A stretch of 50,132 nucleotides of DNA from CAZLQR01 sp964366455 (GCA_964366455.1 CAYISZ010000006.1:1-50132); one strand, 5' to 3'; shown: positions 14,581 to 23,889, counted from the stretch's first letter. A program made the numbers and translations. Notes: a model not told the origin generated them from the letters alone.

Positions 14581-15708
14581 TTAGCTTTCAGAAGAGCGTT
14601 TTCCTTTCCAGACTACGCGATTATAAAGAACGTAGGAATAGGGAATTATTATAAAGCCGAGTATAAGTATTTTATATATGTACCAGTTACTTCTCCCAAA
14701 GAAGCGCACGCAGAGTTCTATTAAAGTGGCTTGAATAATAATCGAACCCAGCGCAACGCCATTGAATTTGAATAAACTTTTAAGAAAATCTACCGACCTG
14801 TGCGCTACTCTTTTATGTGCAAAGGTCCAGTAATTATTCCAGATAAAATTCCATATTATTGCTACCTCTGCACTAATTGCAATTGCCAACCATACAGGAA
14901 AATTCGCGTGAATCTTCTCTATAAAAAAATAAGAGAGTCCAAAATCGATAGTAAATCCAGATCCACCAACGATTACGTATTTTACAAAAGAGGAATGCGT
15001 AAACACATACCACAGAGTATTTTTTATATATTGAGCAGAGTTCATTTTTGATACTCCATACTTTCGATCAATAAAGTTAATAGGGATTTCCTGAACATTA
15101 GCGTGGAGCTTGAGCGCATTCTCTAACAGCGCAACCTGGAATACATATCCTGTGCTGTTTTGAATGTAGGAGAGACTCGATTTAATTACCCAGCTTTTTA
15201 TTGCGCGATAACCCGATGTCCAATCGGTAACCTTAAGTTTCATAAAGCCAAGTCTAATAATTAAGTTGCCAAATATAGAGAAAATCTTCCTGTGCAGCCC
15301 CCAATTTGAAGGAATAGAGCCTCCCTTTCTGTATCTTGAGCCAACTACAAAATCTGCACCTGCTTCTATTTTTTTTACAAATTCTGGAAGCACTTTAGGG
15401 TCGTGCGAGAAGTCGGCGTCCATTTCAAAAAGTAAATCAGCATGAAGTTTTTCAAGAGCGTAAGTAAAACCGGTAATGTATGCTTTGCCAAGTCCCTCTT
15501 TTTTAGTTTGCAGCAATACCAAGTTGCTATGTTTTTTTTGTAATTTCCTAACTAATTCTGAGGTACCGTCAGGAGAAGTGCTATCGACAACTAAAACCGA
15601 AAAATTCCAATTTTTTATCTTCCCCACTATGCCTAGTACAGACTCCAAAACCTTCTCGATATCATCAACTTCATTGTATGTAGGAATTATTATTACTGCG
15701 TTTTGCAT
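14581..15708 (-). CDS. Polyprenyl-phosphate glycosyltransferase fused to GtrA-like domain
   Basis: Residues 1-235 form a family 2 glycosyltransferase of the dolichyl-phosphate mannose synthase type (IIIPTYNEVDDIEKVLESVL, the catalytic MDADFSHDPKVLPEF, then VGSRYRKGGSIP). Residues about 245-370 form a four-helix GtrA membrane domain (YVIVGGSGFTIDFGLSYF). Such fusions load a sugar onto undecaprenyl phosphate and flip the product for surface glycan decoration. It is the last gene of the rmlD-ugd-uxs run, starting 2 nt after the epimerase, so the sugar could come from that pathway (inferred). Confidence 0.92.
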   Translation of the reverse strand: MQNAVIIIPTYNEVDDIEKVLESVLGIVGKIKNWNFSVLVVDSTSPDGTSELVRKLQKKHSNLVLLQTKKEGLGKAYITGFTYALEKLHADLLFEMDADFSHDPKVLPEFVKKIEAGADFVVGSRYRKGGSIPSNWGLHRKIFSIFGNLIIRLGFMKLKVTDWTSGYRAIKSWVIKSSLSYIQNSTGYVFQVALLENALKLHANVQEIPINFIDRKYGVSKMNSAQYIKNTLWYVFTHSSFVKYVIVGGSGFTIDFGLSYFFIEKIHANFPVWLAIAISAEVAIIWNFIWNNYWTFAHKRVAHRSVDFLKSLFKFNGVALGSIIIQATLIELCVRFFGRSNWYIYKILILGFIIIPYSYVLYNRVVWKGKRSSES

Positions 15709-15710
15709 AC

Positions 15711-16670
15711 TTATTGGTGTTTCGAGTTTTTGATGTACTCGATAGTTTCATTAAGTCCTTTTTCAAGCGAAATAGTTGGCGACCAGTCCAATAGTTTTTT
15801 TGCTCTCGATATATCGGCCCGTCTTATCTTGGGGTCATCCTGAGGAAGTTTTTCAGTATAGGAAATTTTTGATGTAGAGTCACAGAGTTTGATTATTATT
15901 TCCGCGAACTCATTTACGGTATGTTCCTCCTCAGATCCGATGTTCACTACAGCTCCTTTGCCTTCCCCATACTCCATCAGCTTAATCAGCCCGCTCACTG
16001 TATCCGAAACATAGCACAAAGATCTGGTTTGCGTCCCGTCGCCAAAAACATTAAGGGGTTCATTTTTTATAGCTGATAAAATGAATGACTCGACCATACG
16101 CATATCTTTTGGATGCATCTGGGGTCCGTAAGTATTGAATATTCTAGCAGTTCTTGCATCTAGATTCTTTTCTCTGACGAAGTAGGAGACTAGAGTTTCT
16201 CCAAAGCGTTTCGCCTCATCGTAGACTGAACGGGGTCCAGTTGTAGAAACATTACCTTGATAAGTTTCTGGTTGAGGATTGACTAAAGGATCTCCGTACA
16301 CTTCTGAGGTAGATGAAAAAAGAAAACGAGCATTATGTTTTTGCGCTAGTCGCAAAAGATTGAGAGTCCCCTGAGTGTTTACTAACATCGTTTCAAGTGC
16401 TAGAGCGTGGTAGCTAATTGGACTGTGATGATTTGGTGATGCGGGGGAGGCGAGGTGGTATAGTCGTTCAAACGGAGCGATATCCTTGAGGGGCTCGATT
16501 ACATCCTGCTCGATTAGCGTAAACTTAGGGTTTTTTAGAAGTTCTGTAGTGTTTGACTTTGAGCCGGTAGCAAAGTTATCAACGCAAATAACTTCGTTTC
16601 CTTCATTAAGCAATGCTTCGCAAAGATGTGAGCCGATAAAGCCCGCTCCACCCGTTACCAATATTCTCAT
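15711..16670 (-). CDS. UDP-glucuronate decarboxylase-like epimerase (UXS type)
   Basis: The 319-residue extended SDR enzyme has the NAD-binding VTGGAGFIGSHL at the N-terminus and the catalytic YDEAK (in GPRSVYDEAKRFGE). Blocks typical of UDP-xylose synthase are present: HLASPASPNHH, NTYGPQMHPKDMRM, and VFGDGTQTRSLCYVSD. It would convert UDP-glucuronate to UDP-xylose. The adjacent upstream gene makes UDP-glucuronate and overlaps it by 4 nt, which supports this assignment over a generic 4-epimerase. Confidence 0.88.
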   Translation of the reverse strand: MRILVTGGAGFIGSHLCEALLNEGNEVICVDNFATGSKSNTTELLKNPKFTLIEQDVIEPLKDIAPFERLYHLASPASPNHHSPISYHALALETMLVNTQGTLNLLRLAQKHNARFLFSSTSEVYGDPLVNPQPETYQGNVSTTGPRSVYDEAKRFGETLVSYFVREKNLDARTARIFNTYGPQMHPKDMRMVESFILSAIKNEPLNVFGDGTQTRSLCYVSDTVSGLIKLMEYGEGKGAVVNIGSEEEHTVNEFAEIIIKLCDSTSKISYTEKLPQDDPKIRRADISRAKKLLDWSPTISLEKGLNETIEYIKNSKHQ

Positions 16671-17959
16671 TTTCTACCGACGCCAAAATAAGTAAAGCCG
16701 TCAGCCTTCATTTTTTCTGGATCGTACATATTTCTACCGTCAAAAAGCAACGGCGAGTTTAGTAGTTTTTTTACTTTTGAAGAATCTATAGCTTTGAACT
16801 CATTCCACTCTGTAAGCACAAGAAGAGCATCGGCTCCTTCAAGTGCAGAGTAAGGCTCATCTACAAGCATTAATTTAGGATTCGGAATCAACTTGCGCAC
16901 GTTACTCATTGCCGCAGCATCATAGGCTTTGATGACAAAGCCTTCCTTTAGCAGCCGCTCGATAATGTAGACAGACGGGGCGAAGCGAATGTCATCGGTA
17001 TCAGGTTTGAAAGCAAGTCCCCAGATTGCAATAGATTTACCTTTAACGTGTTTTAGAATTTTATCTGCGAATAATTTACGAGCATCTTGATTAATTTGTT
17101 CCACCGATTCTAATAAAGAGACATCTATCCCTAAGTTTTTTCCTGTGTCGGTAAGTGCTTGAACATCTTTGGGAAAGCAGGAACCGCCATAGCCAATTCC
17201 AGAATACATAAAGGTTCTACCGATTCTTTTATCCATACCGACCGCATCAAGAACCATCTCCACATCCGCACCAGTTTGCTCGCAGTAAAATGAAATAAGA
17301 TTGGCAAAAGAAATCTTTGTTGCAAGCATTGAGTTTGAGGCATACTTTATGAGCTCTGCAGATTGAAGATTCGTTACCACTCTCTTTCCTGGAAAAGGTG
17401 AGTGAAGGTCTAGTAAAACTTTAATTGCGTTCTTGTCATTGGATCCAACAACTACTCTGTCTGGAGTGACGGTATCTGATATTGCAGATCCTTCTCGTAG
17501 AAACTCAGGACACGATGCGACGGCAATAGTTGCTTTCTTAGGCTTATTTTTATTTAATATTTTTTCTACTTCTAGATTCGTACCAACAGGGACAGTGCTT
17601 TTACAAGAAACTACTGTAAATTTGTCACCTAAATTCTTTGAAATTTTTTCAGCGACATTGTATACCTCTGTAAGGTCAGCACTACCATCTTTTTTTGGAG
17701 GAGTTCCGACCGTAATAAATACTACAGAAGACTCAGCCACAGAATCCTTGTAAGAATCTGTAAAGTGCAATCTACCAGCCTTCAGATTTTTTTTAAGCAT
17801 CTCTGCCAACCCAGGCTCATAAATGATCGGATCGCCATTTTTTAAACGCTGCAGTTTTTCAGGAGTGTGCCCTATGACCCAAACTTTGTTTCCTGAGTCG
17901 GCAAATACGCACGCACTTACTAAACCAACATATCCGTGGCCAACAACGGTAATCACCAT
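16667..17959 (-). CDS. UDP-glucose 6-dehydrogenase
   Basis: It oxidises UDP-glucose to UDP-glucuronate with two NAD+. The 430-residue protein has the N-terminal Rossmann motif VVGHGYVGLVSACVFA, the central dimerisation helix, and the catalytic Cys261 in GYGGSCFPKD. The C-terminal NAD/UDP domain carries WGLAFKPDTDDIRFAPS. Length matches the family (Ugd/TuaD type). It lies 11 nt after the RmlD-like gene and overlaps the UXS-like gene by 4 nt, so substrate channels directly to the next enzyme. Confidence 0.97.
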   Translation of the reverse strand: MVITVVGHGYVGLVSACVFADSGNKVWVIGHTPEKLQRLKNGDPIIYEPGLAEMLKKNLKAGRLHFTDSYKDSVAESSVVFITVGTPPKKDGSADLTEVYNVAEKISKNLGDKFTVVSCKSTVPVGTNLEVEKILNKNKPKKATIAVASCPEFLREGSAISDTVTPDRVVVGSNDKNAIKVLLDLHSPFPGKRVVTNLQSAELIKYASNSMLATKISFANLISFYCEQTGADVEMVLDAVGMDKRIGRTFMYSGIGYGGSCFPKDVQALTDTGKNLGIDVSLLESVEQINQDARKLFADKILKHVKGKSIAIWGLAFKPDTDDIRFAPSVYIIERLLKEGFVIKAYDAAAMSNVRKLIPNPKLMLVDEPYSALEGADALLVLTEWNEFKAIDSSKVKKLLNSPLLFDGRNMYDPEKMKADGFTYFGVGRK

Positions 17960-17970
17960 ATCGTTTCATC

Positions 17971-18807
17971 TTACTTTATGGAGGCTGAGATTTCAATCAG
18001 TCCGTCGCGAAAAGTACGCATTGGTTGAAAATCATTTTTTATTGAGACAGTCTTCCCGTTTATCGGTCTTTTTGCTTTCCCTTGGAAGAATTCCCCAATC
18101 GTAGTTTGCGAAACTAACGAGCTATCGAGGTTAAATATTTGAGCTATAGAATTAAACGCATCATAAGGGCTCATGGAGTCACCTCCGACTAAATGAAAAA
18201 TTTCAGGCTTGAAGTTGTTGATTAGGTACTTTATACCAAGCGCTATGTCATCGATAAATGTTGGAGTGATTATGGAGTCGGTAATCCCATTGATTTTTTT
18301 GCCTTGTTGAAGTAACGATCTTATGGTTCTAAAAAAGTCACTTCGTTTGTCGTAATCCGCACGGTAAGGGTATGAAATTCGCACTATCATTGCGCTATCT
18401 TTCACGATCTGTTCACCTTCATACTTGGTCTGGCCATAGTATCCGACTGGATTGGGAACGGTATTTTCATCGCTCACATCCGAAGTTCCGTCAAACACAA
18501 AATCAGTAGAAATGTAGATAAATTTTTTACCTTGCTTTTGTGCAGCTTCGAATAAGAAGCGTGTCGCTTCCACATTGAGTGAATGGGCTATGTCCTTCTC
18601 GGTTTCTGCCTTGTCAACATTTGTGTACCCAGCGCAGTGAAGAAGCAGATCGTAGTCAAGATTCTCAAGCGCCATTTTTACAGAATCGGCATTGGTTATG
18701 TCGACAGAACCGTGATTGAGTGGGATAAATGTGAAGTCATTCTTTAGTAATTCGGAAATTCTTGACCCAACAAGTCCTGTTGCGCCCGTGATAGCTATCT
18801 TTTTCAT
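17971..18807 (-). CDS. dTDP-4-dehydrorhamnose reductase-like protein (RmlD family)
   Basis: The 278-residue SDR enzyme has the NAD(P) motif ITGATGLVGSRI, the family pattern YISTDFVFDGT, and the catalytic YGQTKYEGE. RmlD reduces dTDP-4-dehydrorhamnose to dTDP-L-rhamnose, the last step of that pathway. The upstream RmlB-like gene fits, but rmlA and rmlC are not in the window, so another 4-keto-sugar reductase role remains possible. Upstream is an 80-nt word-repeat gap rather than a clear promoter. Confidence 0.85.
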   Translation of the reverse strand: MKKIAITGATGLVGSRISELLKNDFTFIPLNHGSVDITNADSVKMALENLDYDLLLHCAGYTNVDKAETEKDIAHSLNVEATRFLFEAAQKQGKKFIYISTDFVFDGTSDVSDENTVPNPVGYYGQTKYEGEQIVKDSAMIVRISYPYRADYDKRSDFFRTIRSLLQQGKKINGITDSIITPTFIDDIALGIKYLINNFKPEIFHLVGGDSMSPYDAFNSIAQIFNLDSSLVSQTTIGEFFQGKAKRPINGKTVSIKNDFQPMRTFRDGLIEISASIK

Positions 18808-18811
18808 ATGT

Positions 18812-18882
18812 GTCTTTAAAGTCTATAAAGTCGAAAGTCTATAAAGTCCGTGACTTTAAGGACCTTATGGACCTTAAGGACT
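18812..18882. repeat. Word-repeat array (AAAGTCTATAAAGTC family)
   Basis: The words TCTTTAAAGTC, TATAAAGTC and GACTTTAAGGACC repeat directly and inverted in the gap between the RmlD-like and RmlB-like genes. The two halves are partly complementary (AAAGTC against GACTTT), so the RNA could fold into a hairpin. Confidence 0.6.
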
Positions 18883-18887
18883 TTTGA

Positions 18888-19901
18888 CTAAGCGCTATAT
18901 TGCTTCTTGTAATATTCTTTATATTCCCCGGTTTTAATGTGCTTCCACCAAGATTCATTATTCTTGTACCACTCTATGGTGGTGGCCAGTGCTTCGTCAA
19001 AACTATGTTTTGGTTTCCATTCTAATTCATTTTTTATTTTGGAAAAATCTATAGCATATCTGCGATCATGGCCTGGACGATCTTTTACATGCTCGGTAAA
19101 GTCTTCAAAAGTTTTACCCATTATGGTGCATATCTTTTTCACAATTTCAATGTTGGGGACGTCCTGTGTCATGCTACCTACGCAGTAAGTCTCGCCCGAT
19201 CTACCTTTTTTCAAGATTGCATCAATTGCTTCACAGTGATCCTCTACATAGAGCCAATCCCGCACATAGAGTCCATCGCCGTAAATAGGAACTTTGAGTC
19301 CTTCCAAAAGATTCGTTATTGCCAGCGGGATTAATTTTTCGGGAAAATGATATGGGCCAAAGTTGTTTGAGCAGTTAGAGATTGTAATCGGAAGTCCATA
19401 GGTGTGGTAAAAGGCGCGTACCAAATGGTCGGACGCAGCCTTTGACGCTGAGTAAGGACTTCTTGGATCATATGGGGTTGTCTCGCTAAACTTTGTTGTA
19501 GAATTTAGCTCTAAGCTACCAAAAACCTCATCGGTTGAGACGTGATGAAATTTAGAGACATTGTTATTCATCGCAGCCTTCAAAAGAGCCTGAGTTCCAA
19601 GAACATTTGTCTTTACGAATGGATCGGAGTCTGCAATTGAACGGTCGACGTGCGATTCAGCGGCAAAGTGAACAACAGTGTCCACACCTTTCATTAGAGG
19701 GTCAACAAACTTTGCATCGCATATATCTCCATGAGCGAAGGAATAGTTTGGGTTTTTCTCAATCGAACTGAGGTTCTCTAGATTGCCGGCGTAGGTTAGT
19801 TTATCTACATTAATGATGAAGTCGTTTGGATATTTTTTAAGCCAATATAGAATGAAGTTAGAGCCAATAAACCCAGCACCACCAGTAACCAGAAGTTTCA
19901 T
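18888..19901 (-). CDS. rmlB: dTDP-glucose 4,6-dehydratase
   Basis: RmlB converts dTDP-glucose to dTDP-4-keto-6-deoxyglucose. The 337-residue SDR protein has VTGGAGFIGSNF, the catalytic STDEVFG (Asp and Glu of the dehydratase), the SDR YSASKAASDH with Tyr and Lys, and the substrate loop NCSNNFGPYHFPEKLIPLAI, all diagnostic. Length is normal. It has its own TATAAT 7 nt before the ATG, predicting a leaderless transcript that continues into the RmlD-like gene. Confidence 0.97.
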   Translation of the reverse strand: MKLLVTGGAGFIGSNFILYWLKKYPNDFIINVDKLTYAGNLENLSSIEKNPNYSFAHGDICDAKFVDPLMKGVDTVVHFAAESHVDRSIADSDPFVKTNVLGTQALLKAAMNNNVSKFHHVSTDEVFGSLELNSTTKFSETTPYDPRSPYSASKAASDHLVRAFYHTYGLPITISNCSNNFGPYHFPEKLIPLAITNLLEGLKVPIYGDGLYVRDWLYVEDHCEAIDAILKKGRSGETYCVGSMTQDVPNIEIVKKICTIMGKTFEDFTEHVKDRPGHDRRYAIDFSKIKNELEWKPKHSFDEALATTIEWYKNNESWWKHIKTGEYKEYYKKQYSA

Positions 19902-19908
19902 AGAAGTA

Positions 19909-19914
19909 ATTATA
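19909..19914 (-). promoter_or_regulatory. -10 box of rmlB, leaderless arrangement
   Basis: Perfect TATAAT on the minus strand, 7 nt before the ATG at 19901. A weak -35 candidate (CTGAAA) lies about 17 nt further up. Confidence 0.6.
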
Positions 19915-19933
19915 GAGGAAATGCACGCGAGTT

Positions 19934-21154
19934 TCAGGAAAGGTTGGGTTTGTTTATCAGATCCTCAAGAATCTGCCAGCGTTGCTTCTTAACCGGATGT
20001 GGAACATCATCTTCCATTAGTTGAGTTGCAGATGTCATCGGCCTCTGAGAGTACATCGCAAGATAAGCTTTGTAAAAGCCTACTTCTTTTGCAAGTTTCA
20101 CTGTATTCTTAAACTCTTTTGCGGTCTCTCCAGGGAATCCTACGATAATGTCGGTTGACAACTTTAAACTTTTAACTTTTAACTTTAAACTTGCGATGAG
20201 TCGTAAGTACTCATCGCTGGTGTACCAACGATTCATTCGCTTAAGAACTTCGGTGTCACCAGACTGAACGGGGATATGAATGTTGCGTGAAATATTTTTG
20301 TTTCGTGCAATAACGTCAATGAGCTCATCCGAGAAGTCCCATGGATTTGCCGAATAGAAATCTACCTTTTCAAACCCTAACAATGCAACTGCCTCAAGAA
20401 GGTAAGGGAAAAGAGTTGGAATTCTAAATCTTCCCAGATGCTTCACGTAGACAGGTTCTATTTTCTTTCCATGAAGTTTAAACTCAATCTTAACTCTCGG
20501 ATTCGTAATTGTTTTTTTATCGCTGAAATAAGTTTTCTCAAGATCTCTTTGAGTTTGGATGTTATTTTCACCAATCAAAAGATCCGAGCCATAAGAGTTC
20601 ACGTTCTGTCCAAGGAGCGTTACCGACTTATAACCACGCTTTTTAAGATCTTCACATTCTGCCAGAACTGAGTCAAACGGTCGGCTTATCTCGCGACCTC
20701 TGGTGAAAGGCACAATGCAGAATGTGCAGAAGTTATTGCATCCGTTGGAGATTGGTACCCATGCATGAGTACCATTTTGTCGTACCGGTTCAAGATCGAA
20801 CCCGACTTCCTCAATTGGCAGAAACTCATCGGCAGCTGGCATAGCGTTTCGGATCTTGTCTAGAAATTTCCCAGTTTTATCCCTAAACGCAAGCCCGACC
20901 ATACAACCCGTTATTATGATTTTGTAAAACTCGTTTTTCTTTGCCTTCTCGGTCTTTATTTTATTTAGATTATTAACTAAACCGTAGACTCTATTTTCTG
21001 CGGTTTCTCTCACCATACAGGTGTTAACTATTACGTAGTTGGCTTTTTCGTAGGTGTCCGTTTCGGCAATTCCACGCGCCTCAAAGGTTTTACGAAGCCG
21101 CTCTGAGTCCGCGTGGTTCTGCTGGCAACCAAAGGTTTTGACAATGTACTTCAT
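19934..21154 (-). CDS. miaB: MiaB-like tRNA methylthiotransferase, lacking a TRAM domain
   Basis: MiaB adds a methylthio group to i6A37 of tRNA, using two 4Fe-4S clusters. The 406-residue protein has the three N-terminal cluster cysteines (Cys10, Cys46, Cys84) and the radical-SAM triad Cys139, Cys143, Cys146 (NGCNNFCTFCIVPFTRG). It also has LGQNVNSYG and LSTDIIVGFPGE. Two oddities: about 55 extra residues at 190-245, and an end soon after the radical-SAM domain (LEDLINKPNLS), so the C-terminal TRAM RNA-binding domain is missing. Residues 322-333 are encoded by a word repeat. It starts 2 nt after the WecA/MraY-like gene. Confidence 0.9.
   Translation of the reverse strand: MKYIVKTFGCQQNHADSERLRKTFEARGIAETDTYEKANYVIVNTCMVRETAENRVYGLVNNLNKIKTEKAKKNEFYKIIITGCMVGLAFRDKTGKFLDKIRNAMPAADEFLPIEEVGFDLEPVRQNGTHAWVPISNGCNNFCTFCIVPFTRGREISRPFDSVLAECEDLKKRGYKSVTLLGQNVNSYGSDLLIGENNIQTQRDLEKTYFSDKKTITNPRVKIEFKLHGKKIEPVYVKHLGRFRIPTLFPYLLEAVALLGFEKVDFYSANPWDFSDELIDVIARNKNISRNIHIPVQSGDTEVLKRMNRWYTSDEYLRLIASLKLKVKSLKLSTDIIVGFPGETAKEFKNTVKLAKEVGFYKAYLAMYSQRPMTSATQLMEDDVPHPVKKQRWQILEDLINKPNLS
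20158..20192. repeat. Word repeat inside miaB (AACTTTAAACTTTTAACTTT)
   Basis: AACTTTAAACTT and TTAACTTTTAACTTTAAAC words repeat in frame and encode SLKLKVKSLKLS just before the conserved STDIIVGFPGE block. The words resemble the intergenic arrays of the window, so an array seems to have become part of the coding sequence. Confidence 0.6.
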
Positions 21155-21156
21155 AG

Positions 21157-22212
21157 TTAAGCGTCTCGTTTAACTTTGTCGAGGATAAGGATAAATGCGA
21201 GGAGTATTATGCTTACCGTTGCAAAGGCAATGACCTTCTCAACTCCTTTCAAAAATAGACTAGCAAATCCCAAGATTGCAGATGCGGTCCAGTAGAAAAC
21301 AGCGATTCTTCTTCTTCCCCACCCAATTTCAAGAAGTCTATGATGAAAATGACCCCAGTCTGCCTTAAATGGCGACTGTTTATTCTTAAGTCTTCGTAAA
21401 ATACTGTATACCGCGTCTGTTGTTGGAATCGCTAAAATCAATATAGCTGTACCAATTTTTCCAAAAGATAAAATGGCAAGAATTCCTAACCAAAGTCCAG
21501 CCAGTCCTCCTCCTCCATAACCCGGCATAATTCTTTGAGGATAAAAATTAAAAGGTAGAAAACCAAGATAAGCTCCCGCAAAGATAAATGACAAAGTCAT
21601 TACTGTTTGCGCGCTCACATCGTGCGCGATAAATCTTTGCGAAAGTAGACCAAGAAAAATTCCTGCAATTGCAACAAATCCTGGGAGTTGTCCATCTACC
21701 CCTTTGCTCCAGTTAACCATATTAGTAGTCCAGACGAGCCAGATTATAGCTAACATGTCTCCGATAACGAGGACACTGTGGGGTCCGAATAGATTGAATG
21801 ACCAAACCCAAGTGTCAAAGTGAATGACTCCTCCAAATGGATTTGTAAGGTAGGGTATTCCCAGTCCTGCCGCTACCACAACGCCAGCTACCAAAAAATT
21901 TCCTATGAAGCGTGAGTATGGAGAACTATCGATGTAGTCATCGTATAGGCCAATTAAGACATGAATAAAGCTAGCGATAATTATTCCTATAATAATTTTC
22001 TCAAAATCCAGAAAAATAAAAGCGCTACAGACGAAAGCTAGAAAGATCGGCACACCACCAGCTCTTGGGATTATTCCTCTGTGAGTATGGGCTGGATGAG
22101 ACCGTTTTTTGGAGTCGGTCACAAGTTTTAATTTTGTAGCCAACCAGATCGTGGGAACTGTAAAACAATACGAAAATGCAGCGGACAATATAAGTGCCAG
22201 TACTGGGGTCAT
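21157..22212 (-). CDS. Polyprenyl-phosphate sugar-1-phosphate transferase (WecA/MraY family)
   Basis: The 351-residue protein has about ten transmembrane helices and the GT4-family motifs: a cytoplasmic GLYDDYIDSSPYSRF (DD motif), NMVNWSKGVDGQLPG in place of the usual NxxNxxDGxDGLA, and a late H-rich loop (ADWGHFHHRLLEIGW). It transfers a sugar-1-phosphate to undecaprenyl phosphate, starting surface glycan or wall polymer synthesis. The late loop resembles WecA/TagO more than MraY. It overlaps the preceding small membrane gene by one base and precedes miaB by 2 nt. Confidence 0.9.
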   Translation of the reverse strand: MTPVLALILSAAFSYCFTVPTIWLATKLKLVTDSKKRSHPAHTHRGIIPRAGGVPIFLAFVCSAFIFLDFEKIIIGIIIASFIHVLIGLYDDYIDSSPYSRFIGNFLVAGVVVAAGLGIPYLTNPFGGVIHFDTWVWSFNLFGPHSVLVIGDMLAIIWLVWTTNMVNWSKGVDGQLPGFVAIAGIFLGLLSQRFIAHDVSAQTVMTLSFIFAGAYLGFLPFNFYPQRIMPGYGGGGLAGLWLGILAILSFGKIGTAILILAIPTTDAVYSILRRLKNKQSPFKADWGHFHHRLLEIGWGRRRIAVFYWTASAILGFASLFLKGVEKVIAFATVSIILLAFILILDKVKRDA

Positions 22213-22517
22213 TATGAGACGTGAGTGACAATTTTAATAAATACTGCTGTAAAGATTGCAATTAAAGTTAAATTGGCATACCAAATAATTTTGTTAGCAA
22301 AATCAGAAAGTGAAAATAGTTTTCGCGTGATAGTGTTGTTTAGAATGAATAACGAGTTCATACAAACAGGTATAAGCAATATGAGCCACCATAACGCAAG
22401 CTGTGTTTCTCCTTCTGGCTTTGAATAAAAAAGCGGTAAAACTGGGGGCAGAGTTCTAAAGGAAATTGCAAGTGTCAGTAGCATTACGATGTTCGCAGCT
22501 ATAAGAAGATAAGTCAT
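22212..22517 (-). CDS. Small three-helix membrane protein, DUF1648-like
   Basis: The 101-residue protein has three hydrophobic helices (about 3-20, 42-58, 77-97). Between helices 1 and 2 it has LPPVLPLFYSKPEGE, similar to the LPxxIPxHW loop of DUF1648 proteins. Function is unknown. It overlaps the glyA stop by 4 nt (ATGA) and shares one base with the next gene, so it is translationally coupled in the glyA operon. Confidence 0.7.
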   Translation of the reverse strand: MTYLLIAANIVMLLTLAISFRTLPPVLPLFYSKPEGETQLALWWLILLIPVCMNSLFILNNTITRKLFSLSDFANKIIWYANLTLIAIFTAVFIKIVTHVS

Positions 22518-23851
22518 ACCCGGTAAACTTTGGTAAGTGGAAACTTTTTACAAAGAGCCTCAACCTGTTTAAGTATCTGCTTCAATTCTGGGGTTTTTGC
22601 AACTATTTCGGTTCGTACTGCTCTCTTCCTTTCTTGATCATCAGCTATCTTCATACGAGCTTTGGATTTTTGCAGTGATAGTACGATTTCGTTAATAAAT
22701 TTTGCAATTACGAGCATCTGAGGTTCCTTCATTTCACGGCTAGTGATTCCCGGTGTCCCAAGACGAATCCCAGAAGGATAAAAAGGCGGATTTGGATCGA
22801 ATGGGACTTGGTTGTAGTTGAGGACTATACCTGCAGCCTCACATCCAAGTGCCACTGTATTTCCGAGTAAATTTTTATTTCTACAATCGACTAATAGTAG
22901 GTGAGAGTCGGTTCCGCCAGTTACCAGTGTGAAACCGTACTTAAGAAGTTCCTTCGCAAGTACCTTTGCGTTATTCAGAATCTGTTTTGAGTACGATTTG
23001 AACTGTTTTGATCCAGCCTCCTTTAGAGAGACACCAATTCCTGCAATTGCGTTGAGGTGCGGACCACCCTGAATACCTGGAATGATTGCCTTATCGATTT
23101 TATATCCCATTTCAGGATCTTTTTTTATACCTTTGGGGGTGACCATTATTAAAGCCCCCCGAGGTCCTCTTAAGGTTTTGTGAGTTGTTGTGGTGACTAC
23201 ATGAACATATGGAACTGGTGAGGGATACGTGCCAGTTGCCACAAGTCCGGAAATATGCGACATATCTGCCATAAGATAGGCGCCGACACTGTCTGCTATT
23301 TCTGCGAATTTCTTCCAGTCAAGTACTCGAGCGTATGCAGTGGTTCCAGCAATAATAAGATCAGGCTTAGTATCTTTTGCTAACTTTTTCAGTGCGTCGT
23401 AATCAATATAGCCATCTGGTTTTACATCGTAATTTACGGCTTTAAAGTAGATACTGCTTGCGTTAAGTCGCGCACCATGTGTTAAGTGCCCACCTGAGTT
23501 TAGAGACATTCCCATGATTTTAGCGCCAGGTTTAAGTAGTGCCGTGAAAACGGCAAAATTAGCTGGGGAACCTGAATGAGCTTGTACATTAACATGAGCT
23601 ACCTTAAACAACTTCTTCGCTCGTTCGATTACCAACGATTCAAGCTGATCTGCATTTTTTTGTCCCTGATAGTACCGCCTTCCAGGGTAACCTTCGGCAT
23701 ATTTGTTGCCAAACGATGAGCCAACGGCTTCCTCAACAGCGTACGAGGCAACATTCTCAGAGGGAATCATCATTAAAGTAGACTCTTGACGGGCGTCCTC
23801 GCTTTTAATGAGCTTTGCTATTTCGGAATCGATTTTGGGAAGATATTTCAT
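22514..23851 (-). CDS. glyA: Serine hydroxymethyltransferase
   Basis: GlyA interconverts serine and glycine while loading one-carbon units onto tetrahydrofolate. The 445-residue protein has the PLP-binding VVTTTTHKTLRGPRG with Lys225, the MADMSHISG block, the N-terminal ENVAS and GNKYAEGYPG, and a normal C-terminal domain. I chose ATG 23851 (MKYLPKIDSE) rather than an upstream frame start because a perfect TATAAT lies 6 nt before it and the family begins here. It leads a minus-strand operon with the DUF1648-like gene, the WecA/MraY-like gene and miaB. Confidence 0.97.
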   Translation of the reverse strand: MKYLPKIDSEIAKLIKSEDARQESTLMMIPSENVASYAVEEAVGSSFGNKYAEGYPGRRYYQGQKNADQLESLVIERAKKLFKVAHVNVQAHSGSPANFAVFTALLKPGAKIMGMSLNSGGHLTHGARLNASSIYFKAVNYDVKPDGYIDYDALKKLAKDTKPDLIIAGTTAYARVLDWKKFAEIADSVGAYLMADMSHISGLVATGTYPSPVPYVHVVTTTTHKTLRGPRGALIMVTPKGIKKDPEMGYKIDKAIIPGIQGGPHLNAIAGIGVSLKEAGSKQFKSYSKQILNNAKVLAKELLKYGFTLVTGGTDSHLLLVDCRNKNLLGNTVALGCEAAGIVLNYNQVPFDPNPPFYPSGIRLGTPGITSREMKEPQMLVIAKFINEIVLSLQKSKARMKIADDQERKRAVRTEIVAKTPELKQILKQVEALCKKFPLTKVYRV

Positions 23852-23857
23852 GCGAGT

Positions 23858-23863
23858 ATTATA
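23858..23863 (-). promoter_or_regulatory. -10 box of glyA, leaderless arrangement
   Basis: Perfect TATAAT on the minus strand, exactly 6 nt before the ATG at 23851. Confidence 0.6.
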
Positions 23864-23889
23864 TAGGAAAATCCAAATGACAAAGCTCA

